NCBI GenBank assembly: GCA_039519185.1
Contig: CM076848.1
Location: 27,323,917-27,387,916, forward strand
Origin: Astragalus membranaceus
Lineage: Eukaryota; Streptophyta; Magnoliopsida; Fabales; Fabaceae
DNA length: 64,000 bases
Reading direction: 5' to 3'
Under the pieces are notes generated by a model. It worked only from the letters and a program-made list of their open reading frames with translations, ran no database searches and was not told the DNA's origin. Position 1 is the stretch's first letter, and each line of letters begins with the position of its first letter. Positions 23,891 through 36,400 of this stretch are shown one piece after another. The position numbers and the translations under genes are program-made.

Positions 23891-24350
23891 TGAGAGAGAA
23901 CGATGATGATTCTAAGATCTAGATGAGGAATGATGATGATGAGGAACGATGATGATTATGAGATTTTCCAGACCCAGTAACTGCAGATTTTTTTTTTAAC
24001 AAAATTAACAAATTAACAAATGATGTAATAAATATTTGTAGGTGAGATAATAATCACAAATACCAATCTGGTTCAGTGGTTAGGAGGCGTGTGTGTGAGT
24101 AAGAGGTCATGAGTTCAACACCCCTTAGCCACAAAAATATTTAATTTTGAGTGTAACAACTAGTGCCAAATAAGGTGACACGTGGCAGGGGGTAACTGGA
24201 TATGTGACATTTACATTTTTTAACAGAAAAATTAACGGCAGGGGGGTACCTGGATAACTTTACGTTTTGCAAGGTTTGTTTTAAACGTTTTTTTTTAGGG
24301 GGATAACTGGATAATGGGTATATTTGTAGGGGGTAATAACCATTTTTTAA

Positions 24351-24920
24351 TTTTACTTTTTTTTTACAAGCAAAAAAGCAAAAAAAAATGATGCCTCTTA
24401 AATTTTAGGGTCACATGCAGTCGCACCTCTCGCACACACTCAAGAATCTGTTTTTTTGCTCTTTTTATATTTTTAGAGAACAAAAATAATTATGTTTATC
24501 ACAGTGTAAAAAATTTATTTTATAAATTAAAAATATTTCAAAAATACGTGACAAAAAAATTATTAGTGTGAAAGCAAGTGTGTCTTATTAGTTTAAAGAT
24601 TAAAGATAAAGAGAGTCCAACTAAGTACTAACTATACATTTTTATTCAGCCATAATAAGACTTTTTTTTAAGAATAAATCATGAGGTGAGATGAGAGGAA
24701 GGAAAGAATAAGAAGCCAGCGCAAAGCATATATGTATCAGAAGAAATCCCACTTCTAATTACTGAAGCAATGCTTTTATGTACAGACAGACACACAATTA
24801 TTTAAACTAAAGTCTTGGAATTTGTTTCATGCATTTCATCAAACACACAACGTACGTACCCATACCCCATACATAGAAACAATCTCAAACAACATATTTA
24901 CATGCTTGAATTGAGAGACG
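24351..24920. other. Upstream region of the aspartic protease gene
   Basis: A/T-rich; the promoter and 5' UTR of the plus-strand gene must lie here. No clear single TATA box or repeat could be assigned. Confidence 0.4.
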
Positions 24921-27659
24921 ATGAAGTTAGGGAAATTGGGATTCTTTGTGCTGCTACTCTTCTTGAATTCTTCTATTTGTTCAGCTTGGTTTGGTAGTAA
25001 GCATAAAAGTTCAACTTCAAATGGAAAGAACTCCATTCTTCCTTACGAACAAGCTTCCTCCTCCTCGTCCTCATCATCACCTTCATTCCTAAACCGTTTT
25101 CGTGCTGGTTCATCCGTCGTGTTCCCGGTTCACGGCAATGTTTACCCCGTTGGGTACGTAAAAGGAACCCCCTTTTTCTGTCTCTCTTTGTCTTTTCTTT
25201 TGCTTGGGTTTCACTTTATGCCTTTCTTTCTCTTCTCTTGTTTTTTTCTTCATGCCTTTTCCTGTTTGGGCCCTCTCTATGTTTTCTTCTGTTATTTTAT
25301 TCTTTGCTGCTTATTCTTGGAAAGAGTAATAATTAAACAATGATTTGAATAGATAATAAAACATCTTTTTGAGGTTTCTTCCAATTGCCAATGCCATATC
25401 ATGCTTTTCTTTGTCTCATTCTTACACACACTCATAGCTTTTTCATTTTTTTAGTCTATTTGTAAGTTTGGTTACCTTGGAGAAATCTTTTTGCCTCCAT
25501 GGTTCTAAATTGGGATCGGCAACCGCAATTAAAGCCGCAACATAACAGTTTTAGAGGTCTTTACAACGACATTGCAAACACAGTTATTGGTGCATCAATT
25601 GCATTGCAACCGCAATTTAGAATCATGGCCTCCACCATTGTGACTGCATGTGATTTTGTGTTCCTTTAATATAACTCACTCTCACTTTTAACATTTACAG
25701 GTTTTATAATGTGACTATCAACATTGGGCAGCCACCCAGGCCATATTTTCTTGATATTGACACAGGTAGCGACCTAACATGGCTTCAATGTGATGCCCCT
25801 TGTTCCCGTTGCTCTCAGGTACTCTAATCAAATCATTGCCAATATTCTAAATCACCAAGCAAATTAACATTTTTAGTACAAACATTTTTGTTCTTTATAT
25901 AAGATTGGAAGCAAGACTAGAAAGATACATGTAGAATCTGTTTGATTACAATTTATAATCTCATATCAAAATTAATCTTGAATATTTGTTGCTTGTTTTT
26001 CAGACACCCCATCCGCTTTACAGACCCAGCAATGACTTGGTGCCCTGCAGGCATCCCCTCTGTGCATCTTTGCACCAGACTGATAACTATGACTGTGAAG
26101 TCCAGCATCAGTGTGACTATGAAGTTGAGTATACAGATAACTATTCATCCCTTGGTGTACTTGTCAATGATGTCTATGTTCTCAACTTTACAAATGGAGT
26201 CCAACTTAAAGTTCGTATGGCACTTGGGTTAGTAACTCTTTGGCACCCTTTGTTAGCTCTAATGCTTTACAACAACCTCATTCCACTTTTACTTCCTTCC
26301 TTAGATTCTTTATGTTCTGTGTAAATTTGTTTGTTTACTAATACACTTCTTTTTTGTTACTTTCTGCAGATGTGGATATGATCAGATTTTTCCAGATTCT
26401 TCCTACCACCCTGTAGATGGAATGCTTGGCCTTGGGAGAGGAAAATCCAGCTTGATATCACAGCTGAATAGTCAAGGTTTGGTGCGAAATGTAGTTGGAC
26501 ACTGTTTGAGTGCACAAGGAGGAGGCTACATCTTCTTTGGAGATCTTTATGATTCTTCTCGACTGAGTTGGACTCCAATGTCATCCAGAGATTAGTAAGT
26601 AGATATGTATTCACAAGTCCAATCCACATTTTACCTTTTCCACGTGCAAAGTAATGAACGATTCATAATTCTTTTTACTGATTTGTGATTTGTCTCAGCA
26701 AACATTACTCAGCAGGGTCAGCTGAACTCATTTTTGGAGGGAAGAGGACTGGCTTTGGAAGTCTTCTTGCTGTTTTTGACACTGGGAGTTCTTACACTTA
26801 TTTCAACTCTAACTCCTATCAAGCACTAATTTCATGGGTCAGTTGAAAGCAAATTTTTTTATATTCTCCGATTTCAAGCATTTCAATATGCTTGAGGCAT
26901 TAATAAGATCATGCCAATCTCATCATACAAGATTTGAATTGTTTGAAGAATGGAAAAAAATAAATGAAGTATTTCTTCAGTAATTCCAGAAAATAATGAC
27001 GTATTACTTAACATGATTCCTTCATTCAATTTACCTATGTAGTTGCAAAAAGAGTTAGCTGGAAAGGCCATTACAGAAGCACCTCATGACCAAACTCTCC
27101 CTCTATGTTGGTATGGAAAAAGACCTTTCAGAAGCATATATGAAGTCAGAAAATACTTCAAGCCTATTGTGCTTAGCTTCCCCAGCAGCGGGAGAAATAA
27201 AGCACAGTTCGAAATTCCTCCCGAAGCTTATCTGATAATATCGGTGAGTCTCAAATCCCAAGTAATTAATTTCTTAAAGATTGCCTCTTATTGTTGCTGT
27301 AACAAGTAACTATACATTTGTTGTGTGAATGCTGATAAACTGTTCTTCCAGAACATGGGAAATGTTTGCTTAGGCATTCTAAACGGCTCTGAAGTAGGGA
27401 TGGGGGATCTGAACCTAATTGGAGGTATAGGATTGTTGTCACTATCTCATTTCTTCTGATGCTTGTTTTGGATAATAGATTTTATCAACTGTACTCCTAT
27501 TCTTCACCTGTTTTGTTAACACTTTTCACCTCTCGTCTTGTTTATGCAGACATATCCATGCTGGACAAAGTGATGGTATTTGACAATGAGAAGCAGTTGA
27601 TTGGTTGGGCGCCGGCAGATTGTAACCGGGCTTCAAAATCCAGAGATTTCAGCATTTGA
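24921..27659 (+). CDS. Nucellin/Asp1-like aspartic protease (A1 family)
   Basis: Eight exons join in phase: 24921-25153, 25701-25818, 26004-26227, 26370-26594, 26699-26837, 27043-27243, 27352-27424 and 27550-27659, giving 440 residues. Residues 1-22 form a signal peptide (hydrophobic core, then SICSA). A Ser-rich propiece precedes the catalytic unit. Both pepsin-type catalytic motifs are intact: DTGSDLTW (Asp98) and DTGSSYTYF (Asp294). The cluster CDAPCSRC and the nearby Cys-rich motifs are typical of the plant nucellin-like subfamily, as is GMLGLGRGKSSLISQL. There is no GPI-type hydrophobic tail, so it is probably a secreted or vacuolar peptidase; its substrate is unknown. Intron 1 contains a small inverted-repeat element. 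Confidence 0.92.
25498..25628. mobile_element. MITE in intron 1 of the aspartic protease gene
   Basis: The ends are inverted (TGGTTCTAAATTG near the left edge, CAATTTAGAATCATG at the right), and the interior carries further GCAACCGCAATT inverted motifs. GCCTCC flanks both sides, a possible target duplication of uncertain length. It has no coding capacity. Confidence 0.7.
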
Positions 27660-27894
27660 TCACAAAAGATACCTCCTCCACTCTACTTATATTCGTTATC
27701 ATCAGATAGTAGCTACGTTTGGACTTTATAGAACAAAATGATTGTATCAGCATGAATGTTAATCTGCTTTTATAGATATAATTCCTGTGCATAATATATC
27801 TGTAAGTGGTATAGTAGTCTACTCTGATTTTTAGTCTTACAGTGTAATTATGAACTGTGGCGATTGACAAAGTGTTCAGTCATATATCATGTAG

Positions 27895-28076
27895 TGTTTT
27901 AGAAATAGAACCGGACGACTCAACCGATTCAACCAAGACCTAACCTTGTTTACGGCTCGGTTATTTGGGCAGTTGGACCTCTTATTCATGTGGGCTTGAG
28001 TGATCTAAAGGAACCAAACCATGACCCAAATGTCAAAGGTCTCGTCGGTTTGATGTTTGGTTCGATTTTTGAAACA
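27895..28076. mobile_element. Small inverted-repeat element (MITE)
   Basis: The left end TTTTAGAAATAGAACC is mirrored by GGTTCGATTTTTGAAACA at the right. The interior is non-coding with repeated CAACCGA/TCGGTT motifs. The target duplication was not resolved. Confidence 0.55.
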
Positions 28077-29215
28077 TCGATATCATGTTAGTTTGATTGC
28101 ACACCTTTGAGGATTTAATTTTGAATTGGAAAGGGAAAGCAAATAGCCAAAGAGTAATGCAGGTTGATGCAATGCATGCACCCTTGATTCGATAATTAAT
28201 TGACAGATTTGATATATTGTTAGGCCATCTTCGTTTCCTACTTTTTCATATCTGTTTATATTTGACCAAAAAACAAGTTTATAAATCACTTACTAGTTAA
28301 TATTTCAGATTTCTGAATACAACAATCATGTACCAGAAAAAAGAGACAAAAAGAAAAAGGTTAAAAACATTAACCTAATCACCACTGCATATTTTTTTAT
28401 CTCTAAATAATAGCTACTTTTGTATAAATCTGTATTATGGGACCCTCAAGTTAGGAACATTAGTTAGACATAACAGCATCATCAACAGTGACAATACGTA
28501 TTTACATGACAATTCTTTTAGCAGCATCAAGTTATTATTTGGTTTACACATTGGCAAGCTATTCTGTGTTCTGATTATTTTAATGCAAGTCTTTTTGTTT
28601 GAATATTCTATTCTGGCTTCATAAATAAAGACCGCAAATATAAGTCTAATATCAAATTGTCAAACAGAGACACACGAGGTCGAGCCAGGCTGCAGTACCA
28701 TTCCATCCCTTTGAATTGAAGACTTTTCATTCAATTGTTCATTTGAATTGAATAATAGAATTTATATATTACAAAAATATGAAAAAATTCCATGACAACA
28801 GCAACGAAACAAGAATTTTCTAAGGTAGGCCTTCCATCTACACAGACACACTAATAACCATGGGATGTATGCCAAGTGGAGACCACCCTGCCTGCTGCTT
28901 ATTTTTTACTTACACACTGCAGGGCATATCTTTTACAATTCTTTTGTTTTTGCACCAATGGTCCATGTCATCCAAAATTCATAATTCCCTGAATAAGATT
29001 AGTTACCAGTAACACACATGTGCAGCACTGTTTGGTTGGCACGCGAGGCCTAGAGAAGCCAAACCAGCATGCACTTTCATGGCCCACATGCAGTAGTTAG
29101 GTGCAATTGCATAAATGCTGACTTTTTTCCTACAAAAAATTAAAAATTATGTGCCATTCCCATCTAATTAGGCACCCCCACCCCACTCCCTATTTTTTGT
29201 GGTTGGAAAAAATGA
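28077..29215. other. Intergenic between convergent genes
   Basis: This region lies between the 3' ends of the aspartic protease gene and the NAC gene. It is A/T-rich with no coding, RNA or repeat signal that I can support. Both genes' 3' UTRs should lie at its edges. Confidence 0.4.
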
Positions 29216-30332
29216 TCAAAATGGCTTCTGTGGAAACATGAACAAGTCCTGGAATGATGAAAGCTGCTGGTTCATTTGGTACTGAATTTGGGTCCCAAAA
29301 GGGTCTTCATCTACAGACATGATATTATCCAAGTACTGGAAATCAAAAGGGTCATCCAGTTGTAGCTCCAGGTCATTCCACTTGGGATCACTTTGCACCT
29401 CCCTGTCACATGTGATATCCGGCGAAACCACGTGCCCTGAGCTGCTCGAGTCCGTGTGCAGCCTTGGCACCGAATCCGATGTGTCTGTGTATAATTGGAC
29501 ATCATTCCCCAACTTAGGATGAATTACTACTGGCTTGCTCTCATGTTCATCATGCTCATAATAATTATTATGAACCGGTTCTATAAACTTGGGTGTAGCC
29601 GTGTTGTATTTTTCAATCTTCCCTTTCTTGTTGTAAATTCGGCACAATACCCAATCATCAAGCTGCAAAATGAAATGAAAACACAAATCAGATATTTTTC
29701 AATCCAAACAATTATCAATATTTATTAATTAACCAAAGATGAAAAATTGTTAAATGAAGGAAGCAACTAACAACAGCATACCCTCAAGTTGTTTTTCTTG
29801 CCGGCGGATCTATCGACGTTGGCAAGGCGATATTCGTGCATGATCCAATTGGTTTTAACTCCTTTGGGGGCTTTTCCGGCGTAGAAAACCAGCGCCTTTT
29901 TTATCCCCAAGGGCTTCGGTTTCCCAATCGGTTTATCAGCTCCGGTTGCTTTCCAATAACCACTCCCCGCCGCCCGGTTAGGCCGCGAACCGTTTGGGTA
30001 TTTCCGGTCCCTAGGAGAGAAGAAGTACCATTCTTTCTCACTGTGATAACCCATTTCTGCACATCACCAAATAATTCAATCACTCAACAATATACAACTA
30101 GAAAGGGAAGATGTTGATATGCAATTGGAAATAAATTGAGAAAAAAAATTAAAGGGTGATGAGTAGTAGTACCTGGAAGCTGCCATGGATCAAACTTATA
30201 TAAATCGATCTCTTTGATGACAGGAACAGAAATTGATTGGCTAGCACATTTCCTACACAAGTAGTAATTCACCAATTCTTCATCAGTGGGGTGAAATCTG
30301 AACCCCGGTGGCAATTCTAATTCACCCTGCAT
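29216..30332 (-). CDS. NAC transcription factor, ATAF-type
   Basis: Three exons join in phase on the minus strand: 30332-30173, 30056-29782 and 29662-29216, giving 293 residues. The NAC DNA-binding domain spans about residues 7-160 with its usual subdomains: LPPGFRFHPTDEELV (A), IKEIDLYKFDPWQLP (B), EWYFFSPRDRKYPNGSRPNR and GYWKATGADKPI (C), KTNWIMHEYRL (D) and LDDWVLCRIYNKKG (E). The N-terminal MQGELELPPGF and the exon layout fit the ATAF subfamily, known for stress, ABA and senescence responses. The C-terminal half is acidic, Ser/Gln-rich and ends in a Phe-rich FQDLFMFPQKPF, likely the activation region. Its promoter has four G-boxes. Confidence 0.93.
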
Positions 30333-30519
30333 TCGCGTTTCTTCTATCTCTCTCTTTCTCTCTCACACACACTCCTTATCTTCCTGTTGATTAACTGAAA
30401 GCAAGCCTCAAACTTGTCTCTGATAGTTTCTCAGTAGATGCTGTTGTTGATGATTGTTTGTTGTTCTCTGCTTTTCTCGGCGACTTGAATGTTAAAGAGA
30501 GAGTCAATAGATGGGTTTT

Positions 30520-30830
30520 TATTTATAGCGTGAATCAATGAACAGAGTGAATTTAAACACGTGCTTTGGGCAAGGTGGAGGTTTATGTATCCACGTGGCA
30601 AAGGATGAGTGGGCGCATCGCACGTGTGGTCGATCATTTCACTTTTATGTGATTCTGTCACTGCTTCCGTCACCTTTGAGACCTGTACCTGTACGAGTGC
30701 TTTCAAAACGTCGGCTTCAACAGTCATTAGACACGGTTGACCGCCTCCCTTTAAACACGGTCATTTTGCCTGGTCGACCTGGCCAATTATCTCCTGCTCT
30801 GTCTGCCCAATCAACTTCTTCCACGTGTTC
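30520..30830 (-). promoter_or_regulatory. NAC gene promoter with TATA box and four CACGTG G-boxes
   Basis: A minus-strand TATAAAT lies at 30521-30527, about 190 bp upstream of the ATG. Four CACGTG palindromes lie at 30558, 30592, 30621 and 30822; CACGTG is the core of G-box/ABRE elements bound by bZIP and bHLH factors. ABA or stress induction is known for ATAF genes but is only inferred here. Confidence 0.65.
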
Positions 30831-31014
30831 AAATTTTGTTATTTTTGTGAGATTTATATTTATTTTACTGAATGTTAATCACATGCCCGGAGACACACTC
30901 ATAGTAATAATAGTACTACTAGTTTATTTAAAAAAAAACTAAAATAACGAATTTTTCACTTTTTAGTGTGATTTAGGTCCTCTGATTTTGTCGATACATG
31001 ATTTTGGTCTTGAT

Positions 31015-31410
31015 CCAGACCGCAATATTGGGGTGATCAATCTGATTTGGTTTGTTTGGTTACGTTATTGACTCGTTAAGGTCGCTTGCTACTTGGTCGA
31101 AGGTGATGGTGAAGTTGGGCTGACTAGTTGCTGGTCGCGTTCAGAGCTCTGGCGGGGGTACCTGCGATGACAGTCTGACGCCCAAGTCAGTGGGATAATA
31201 TTCGAGTAGAGTGACGTTATGTGTAAAAAGTGTACTTGGCAGCTGAGGTCAGACCTCTATATATAGTGTCAGGGGCTCTGCGGGCGACCGTCTGATCGCA
31301 TATGGCTTGATCTGGGTCGTTGATCCTGCGATCTAGGTCAAGCTTCTCTGCTTTGCTAGTTGGGCCGCTTGCGGTCGGCCTTGTGACAATGTTGGGCTCC
31401 CACCCAGTCC
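31015..31410 (-). mobile_element. LTR remnant related to the Tat element LTR
   Basis: The stretch GTACCTGCGATGA...GACGCCCAAGTCAGT near 31160-31192 matches a block in the LTR of the element at 48660, and a minus-strand TATATATAG lies at a similar distance. No internal coding region or target duplication was found, so this is a solo LTR or fragment with approximate edges. Confidence 0.5.
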
Positions 31411-32080
31411 GGAACAGGTCTAAATAATTTGTATTGCACGACAACCCAACAACCCTTTTGCATTTTGGAGTTCTTGTCTTGCAAGAAATTATTCGAAGAA
31501 TAGGGAGGAGGATAGTCTAACACCCACGTTTGTTTTGCAGTACCATTAGTAATTACTTGCAGACTTTGATAATCGCTTTGTCGCATCTGTGAATTGAATG
31601 TTTAGCTATGACCCTTCTCTGTGGCCATGGTTTGTTGTGCATGCGAAAAATCAACATCGTGCGTGCCCCCATTAACAATTACTCCAAGCTCCATAAAAAT
31701 TTCAGCCTTTTCCAATATTCCTCCTCGGATAATTAGGAATCACACTAATTATTGGCAAAGATGCGGCTTAATCATTAACATTTTATGATTTTTGTGCAAA
31801 CATGGATCCACGTCAGAACAAATATTGTTTTAAAAAAGAAACGAGTCCTTTTGTCCATGCCACAATTTTTTTTCGGGCGTCAAAACAAGTAAACAAAAAT
31901 ACGGCACAGCACACAAATAAAGTCACACGAAACTATAGCTTACTTAGGCTTTTTCATAAACCAATATTTAAAAGAGTGGCACTAATGCCAATAACTAAAG
32001 GAGTATTAATGTAGTCAAGAACATTGGATAAATTTCTCAAACTACATCGTCCCTTTCAAAAGAGTTTTAGATGGTTGGGC
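31411..32080. other. Intergenic, nothing recognised
   Basis: No gene, RNA or clear repeat could be supported in this stretch. Confidence 0.4.
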
Positions 32081-32938
32081 TTAGGCCTGGACATCGGGCG
32101 GTTTTGGACGGTTTCGAGCCCAAGACCACCAACCGACACAAAACCGCGGTTTATAAACACGGACACATTTTTGGCCGAACTTCTTCTCGGATGGTGCGGG
32201 TTCGGTTGACGGGTTTGGCGGGTAAAACGGTGGGTACCGACGGGTTTGGAGCGAGGGACATGAACAACAACTAAGAGAGAGTAAAGAGCCGGAGAAGACA
32301 TGGAGAAGAAATCAACTAACATAAAAACTATTGAACATATCTGTAGCAATTTGAAAGGCAAATCAAAGAGCTGGAGAAGAAATTTTGAGAGGTTGACGTC
32401 GCTGTTGAATTGGATTAAGAGGGAAAGAATAGAGATGGAAGATTTTTTTGATACAAATGAGAGATGGAAGATATTGAAATGAAAAAAATTTAATGGACAA
32501 GAGAGAGAGAGAGAGAGAAAGAGTCAGGTGAGAGTTTTAAAAGTAGTGAGATAATTAAGCTTTTAGAAAAGAGAAAGCCAATAAATTAGTAGTTGTCAAA
32601 AAAGAGATATTGAGAAATGTAAAATTTTTTTGAAAAGAAGGAGTAATGAGTGCTTTCTCAAAAAAAGAGAGAAGTACCTTGGAGTTGTTGAAATTTGTCC
32701 GTAAAACTTTTGAATACATGCCAACTGCTACTATTATTTAAGATTGTCATTGACTTTTGCGGGCGGGTACAGATTTCAGCGAGTCTTATAATTGAACCCT
32801 AGCCCGCCCATCTATATCCGTGTCTAACCGACTGCCTTCACTCGTTTACCCGCTGGACCAACCGAATCCGCCCATGTTCAATTTGTTTTGCGGATAATAC
32901 GGGTTTCGGGTAAACTGTGATACTTTGTCCAACCCTAG
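32081..32938. mobile_element. Probable hAT-type non-autonomous element
   Basis: The left end TAGGCCTGGACA and the right end TGTCCAACCCTA are approximate inverted repeats, and both sub-terminal regions are G/C-rich with GCGGGTxxGG motifs against an A/T- and GA-rich centre. An exact 8-bp target duplication was not found. Confidence 0.55.
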
Positions 32939-32957
32939 GCTATATATATATATATAT

Positions 32958-33080
32958 TCTCTCCGTTACAAAATATAAGCAAAAACTGGTCAACAAAAGT
33001 TTATGTATCTAGTCTAAAATCTGATCAGATACATCTACTTTCGTTGACGAGTTTTTGCTTATATTCTATAACAGAGGAAG
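32958..33080. mobile_element. Stowaway-like MITE
   Basis: Inverted ends (CTCCGTTACAAAATATAAGC at the left; GCTTATATTCTATAACAGAG at the right), ~120 bp, flanked by TA-rich sequence. The CTCCGT...ACGGAG-type ends are the Stowaway signature, here decayed. Confidence 0.7.
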
Positions 33081-34188
33081 TATATTGTTTCCTTCACCGT
33101 ATTACTTTTGTTCCATTCGTTACTTATTTATGGGTAAGTGCCCGGATTGTGCTAGCTATGTTTTAAACCATGTTTACTTTAATTAAGGTTGACTTTAAAT
33201 AAATATAAAAAGACAGGACAGGTCACGGATATGTCAGTTCATTTTATAGGCAAGTCTTAGCCTGTGTTTAGAACCGCATTTAGGACCCACCTCGAGTTCA
33301 CAACTACAACTTGAAGTGTCCCTTCTACCGTTGTTCCAAACACGCACTTAGTAGTTGATTAATTAGAAAAAGATAGAAATATTAGTTTCTAAGATTTGAA
33401 ATTTAGACTTTTTTACTACACACTTTCGAATTTTTAAAGATATGGTGATAATATTCTTACAATATATCTAGTCGGGAGCCTCTAGTCGGATAGAGCTTTT
33501 GGCTTCATGGTGACAGTAGCCTATGCATTTTTTTTTTTTTGAGATTTGTAGCTTTTGTGATGACGAAATCAGCATCAGATTTCAAATTTTGTGTCACTAA
33601 TTTCAGTTATTAAATTAGTTTTTCTAGTAGTAGAAGCATGACATTGATTCAATCATTATTCTATGTTTTTATTTTGCCTAACAACCACGGTCTGAACATC
33701 AGTCTGCTGTTAGCTTCCGATAGAGGTGAAAATTTGAAGATAAAATTTCCTCAAAAATTTATCACGTAACAAAAAAAGAAGAAATAAGTAATATAATTAA
33801 CTCAAATAAAAAATATAAAATCTAGTTATGCGAAGAGGACGTGGTGGGTGACTCAAGGCTACGTTGTAGTATGTGGATAAGGATTTGGGTCTAATGTGGA
33901 AGCTACCTGTCCTGGATGTTACCTTCCAAAATATTTATCTCTCGACAAGTAGGGACAGTAGTTATGGCAGGGGAAGATATTCCATGGATTGGGATTGAAT
34001 TTTACTCTTTTTATAAATTCCTTCGGTCAAATTGTTGTCCGTTTCTTTTTAATTTCGCCAATCTGTAAATAGACTCATCTCATCCCTTTTGAAAACGCTT
34101 TGACTTGTACATTTTTCCGTTTCTTTTACATTTTATTATTCACACCGCCAGGCCAGCCACTAACTTTTTTCTGTACTAGTATTAGGGT
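33081..34188. other. Intergenic, nothing recognised
   Basis: No supported gene or repeat. A T-run lies at 33530. Confidence 0.4.
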
Positions 34189-34592
34189 TTACGGTTAGGC
34201 CATACTTCGTCCAACCCCTCTACTCGGTATACAACTCCAAAACGCGTGAAAAGACCAAATTATTATTAATGAATTTGGTGCGTGCTTATTATTTTTCTCT
34301 GGATTTACGATGGTTCGAACTAGCGTGGTCCGAACCAGTTTGACACTACTACACCAAGTATGTTATATTGTATAACAACACACATACACACCCCTTTTTT
34401 CTTTCAGTTATATTCGAACAGGTTCGGACTAGCGTGGTCCGAACCAATTCGACACTTGTGCCACTGAACCAGTCTGTACCACAGACTGTTTTCATTTTAT
34501 TCTTAATTGGTTAGAAATTATACCAAGTTGCTATTTTTTAACGACAATTGGAAAGCCTAATTTTCAACAAACAACGTGTGTATAAATAAAAC

Positions 34593-34649
<57 letters not shown>

Positions 34650-34650
34650 G
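34593..34650. repeat. (AC)n(AT)n microsatellite
   Basis: About 34 bp of CA units followed by about 22 bp of TA units. Confidence 0.95.
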
Positions 34651-34689
34651 TTTTACAACCCAAATTTGTTCATGAAATACAATAAAAAA

Positions 34690-36400
34690 ATCAACTACTG
34701 TGTCTGCCTCTCTCTCTCTCCGCTGGTAGACACAGCCATACTTCCTCAGTCCCCGGGTGAATGGCCCCACCAATGTCTTCAGCCTCTCAAGTATTCCCCA
34801 TGCATGGGTCTGTCGTGGAATCCTACCCTCAAGTGCCTGTTCCATCTCATCAAACAGGTCTGCCATCTCTGGTATATATAGCCTATGAGACAGGAAAGGC
34901 AGTAATTAATAATATGAGACAACTTTAATATAACCATAAGACTAAAATAAAATTTATACGTGTCTCATCTCTCCAGCATCCAAGAGGTAGTTTTCGGGCT
35001 ATATGTAAGGGTGGTATACCCTCCTATACCAAGCAAAGTAGCCCTCAACTATGTCTGGGCTCCCATCCTCTACCGCCGGACCACGCTCAATAAGATGGTT
35101 GTGGAAATTAATTTGCCCACATCTCGTCCGCATCCTCACGGGAAACAGGCGCCCGTCTAGGAGGTTTGGGGTCAGCTGGGATCTCCTGTACAAAGTCAAA
35201 CTGCCTGACCACACGATCAGGCAGATACGACATCATGCACCCAACATGACGTACAAACCCCCTAAAGTAGTTGAGCGGCTCCAAGGTTCGGACAAGTCTG
35301 TGATCTGTGTATGGGAGCCATGTGACCTCATCTGGCTTGAGATGATCAAGCGCTGCCCTAAAATGAGACACAGACCCATCGAATTTTTTGCATTCCTACT
35401 TATTAGCCCGTGGCTCATCTTCAGAATAATCAGGCTGCCTCCACTTAGTGTCAAAAATTTGTCCCTGGAAATGTTCAGATATCCAGAACTGTGAGAAATG
35501 ACAACCAGGTTAGGTTTAGTAAATAAAATAAACTGAAATAACTTTTTGAAATCATAATTGAAATAATACCTGAAGGAGTGTGGCATATCCAGCAAGCTGC
35601 CGACACTTTGGTACTATAGCATCCTTCAACTGGTCATATAAGTGAGCCAGGGCCATACCCCCCAGCTGTAGCTGCTAACCTGGTCCAGATCAAGAAGCAA
35701 CCCAAGGTAGGCAACATTGACCCTGTTACCAGATTTATCAGTGAACAATGTAGACCCCAGCATGTAAAGCATGTAGGTATGGGCAGCATCCTGAAAGCGA
35801 CCCTCATGGATGACTGCGGGGTAGACCCTATCCTTCAACCACTTGAGAGTTACAGTGACCCCTTTATCAGGTATCTGAGCATATGCATCTTTAGGGTCTG
35901 CACCCAAAAAGTCCACAAGTAGATCTTTAGCCTCATCCTTGGATGGCTCTATCATGTCATAAAATTGGCCCATGATGGGGATATGCAACAGCTGAGAGAC
36001 GTCATCCAGTACTGTGATCGTCATCTCACCCACACCGGAAGGTGGAAGCTGGATGTCTCTGAATGCCATCTCCCCACAAAGGCATTCACCAACCCAACAT
36101 TAATGTTGGTGAAGCCCAAATCCCGAAGGGGATACAAACCAGAACCCACTATGTACTCCTCAATGTCTGCATGAATCTGAAACCCCCTAAGATTGTGGTT
36201 GTGAACCCTCAGCGGCTCACGTTCCTACATTTATGATTATAAACAAAACTTGTAAAACCTAAATAATTAACTAAATATAAAATCTTTAAAAAACATAACT
36301 TGAGTAATAATAAACATACTGTCCTATCCCATATCTGGCGAGCAACATGAGAGCCATATGTAGCCAACACAGATCGTCATCTGGACCTCCAGGGTAAGGG
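34690..36400 (-). pseudogene. Plant mobile domain (aminotransferase-like/PP7-long-like) pseudogene
   Basis: Minus-strand segments are recognisable in the expected order: LHMALMLLARYGI-like near 36330; REPLRVHNHNLRGFQIHADI near 36200; GEMTIT..LDDVSQLLHIPI near 36010; SSYSWGG...MALAHLYDQL near 35670; FWISEHFQGQIFD near 35470; then a tail to EQALEGRIPRQTHAWGILERL near 34790. This is the PMD family found in host genes such as MAIN/MAIL and in transposons. Frameshifts break it near 36050 (around GEMTIT) and at a six-G run near 35660. No complete frame remains, so it is called a pseudogene. Confidence 0.7.

Larger units (their letters stand above)
21518..24341. mobile_element. Mutator-like (MULE) non-autonomous element, 2.8 kb
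   Basis: Long imperfect inverted ends: the first ~430 bp, with GTTATTACCCCC and VAGTTACCCCC-type repeats, recur inverted in the last ~350 bp. A 9-bp direct repeat ATTTTTTAA lies at 21509-21517 and 24342-24350, the duplication size expected for Mutator. The repeat is low-complexity, so the exact edges are less certain than the TIRs. The left TIR holds additional CACGTG/ACGTCA-rich sequence near 21690-21825. A tRNA-like stretch (near 21860-21915 and inverted near 24065-24125) is part of the TIRs. No transposase is present; a CACTA element is nested inside. Confidence 0.75.

Noticed and set aside
24065..24125. tRNA-like stretch with GGTTCAGTGGTTAGGAG and GAGTTCAACACC
   Set aside because: It occurs inverted at 21860-21915 as part of the MULE terminal repeats and does not form a tRNA.
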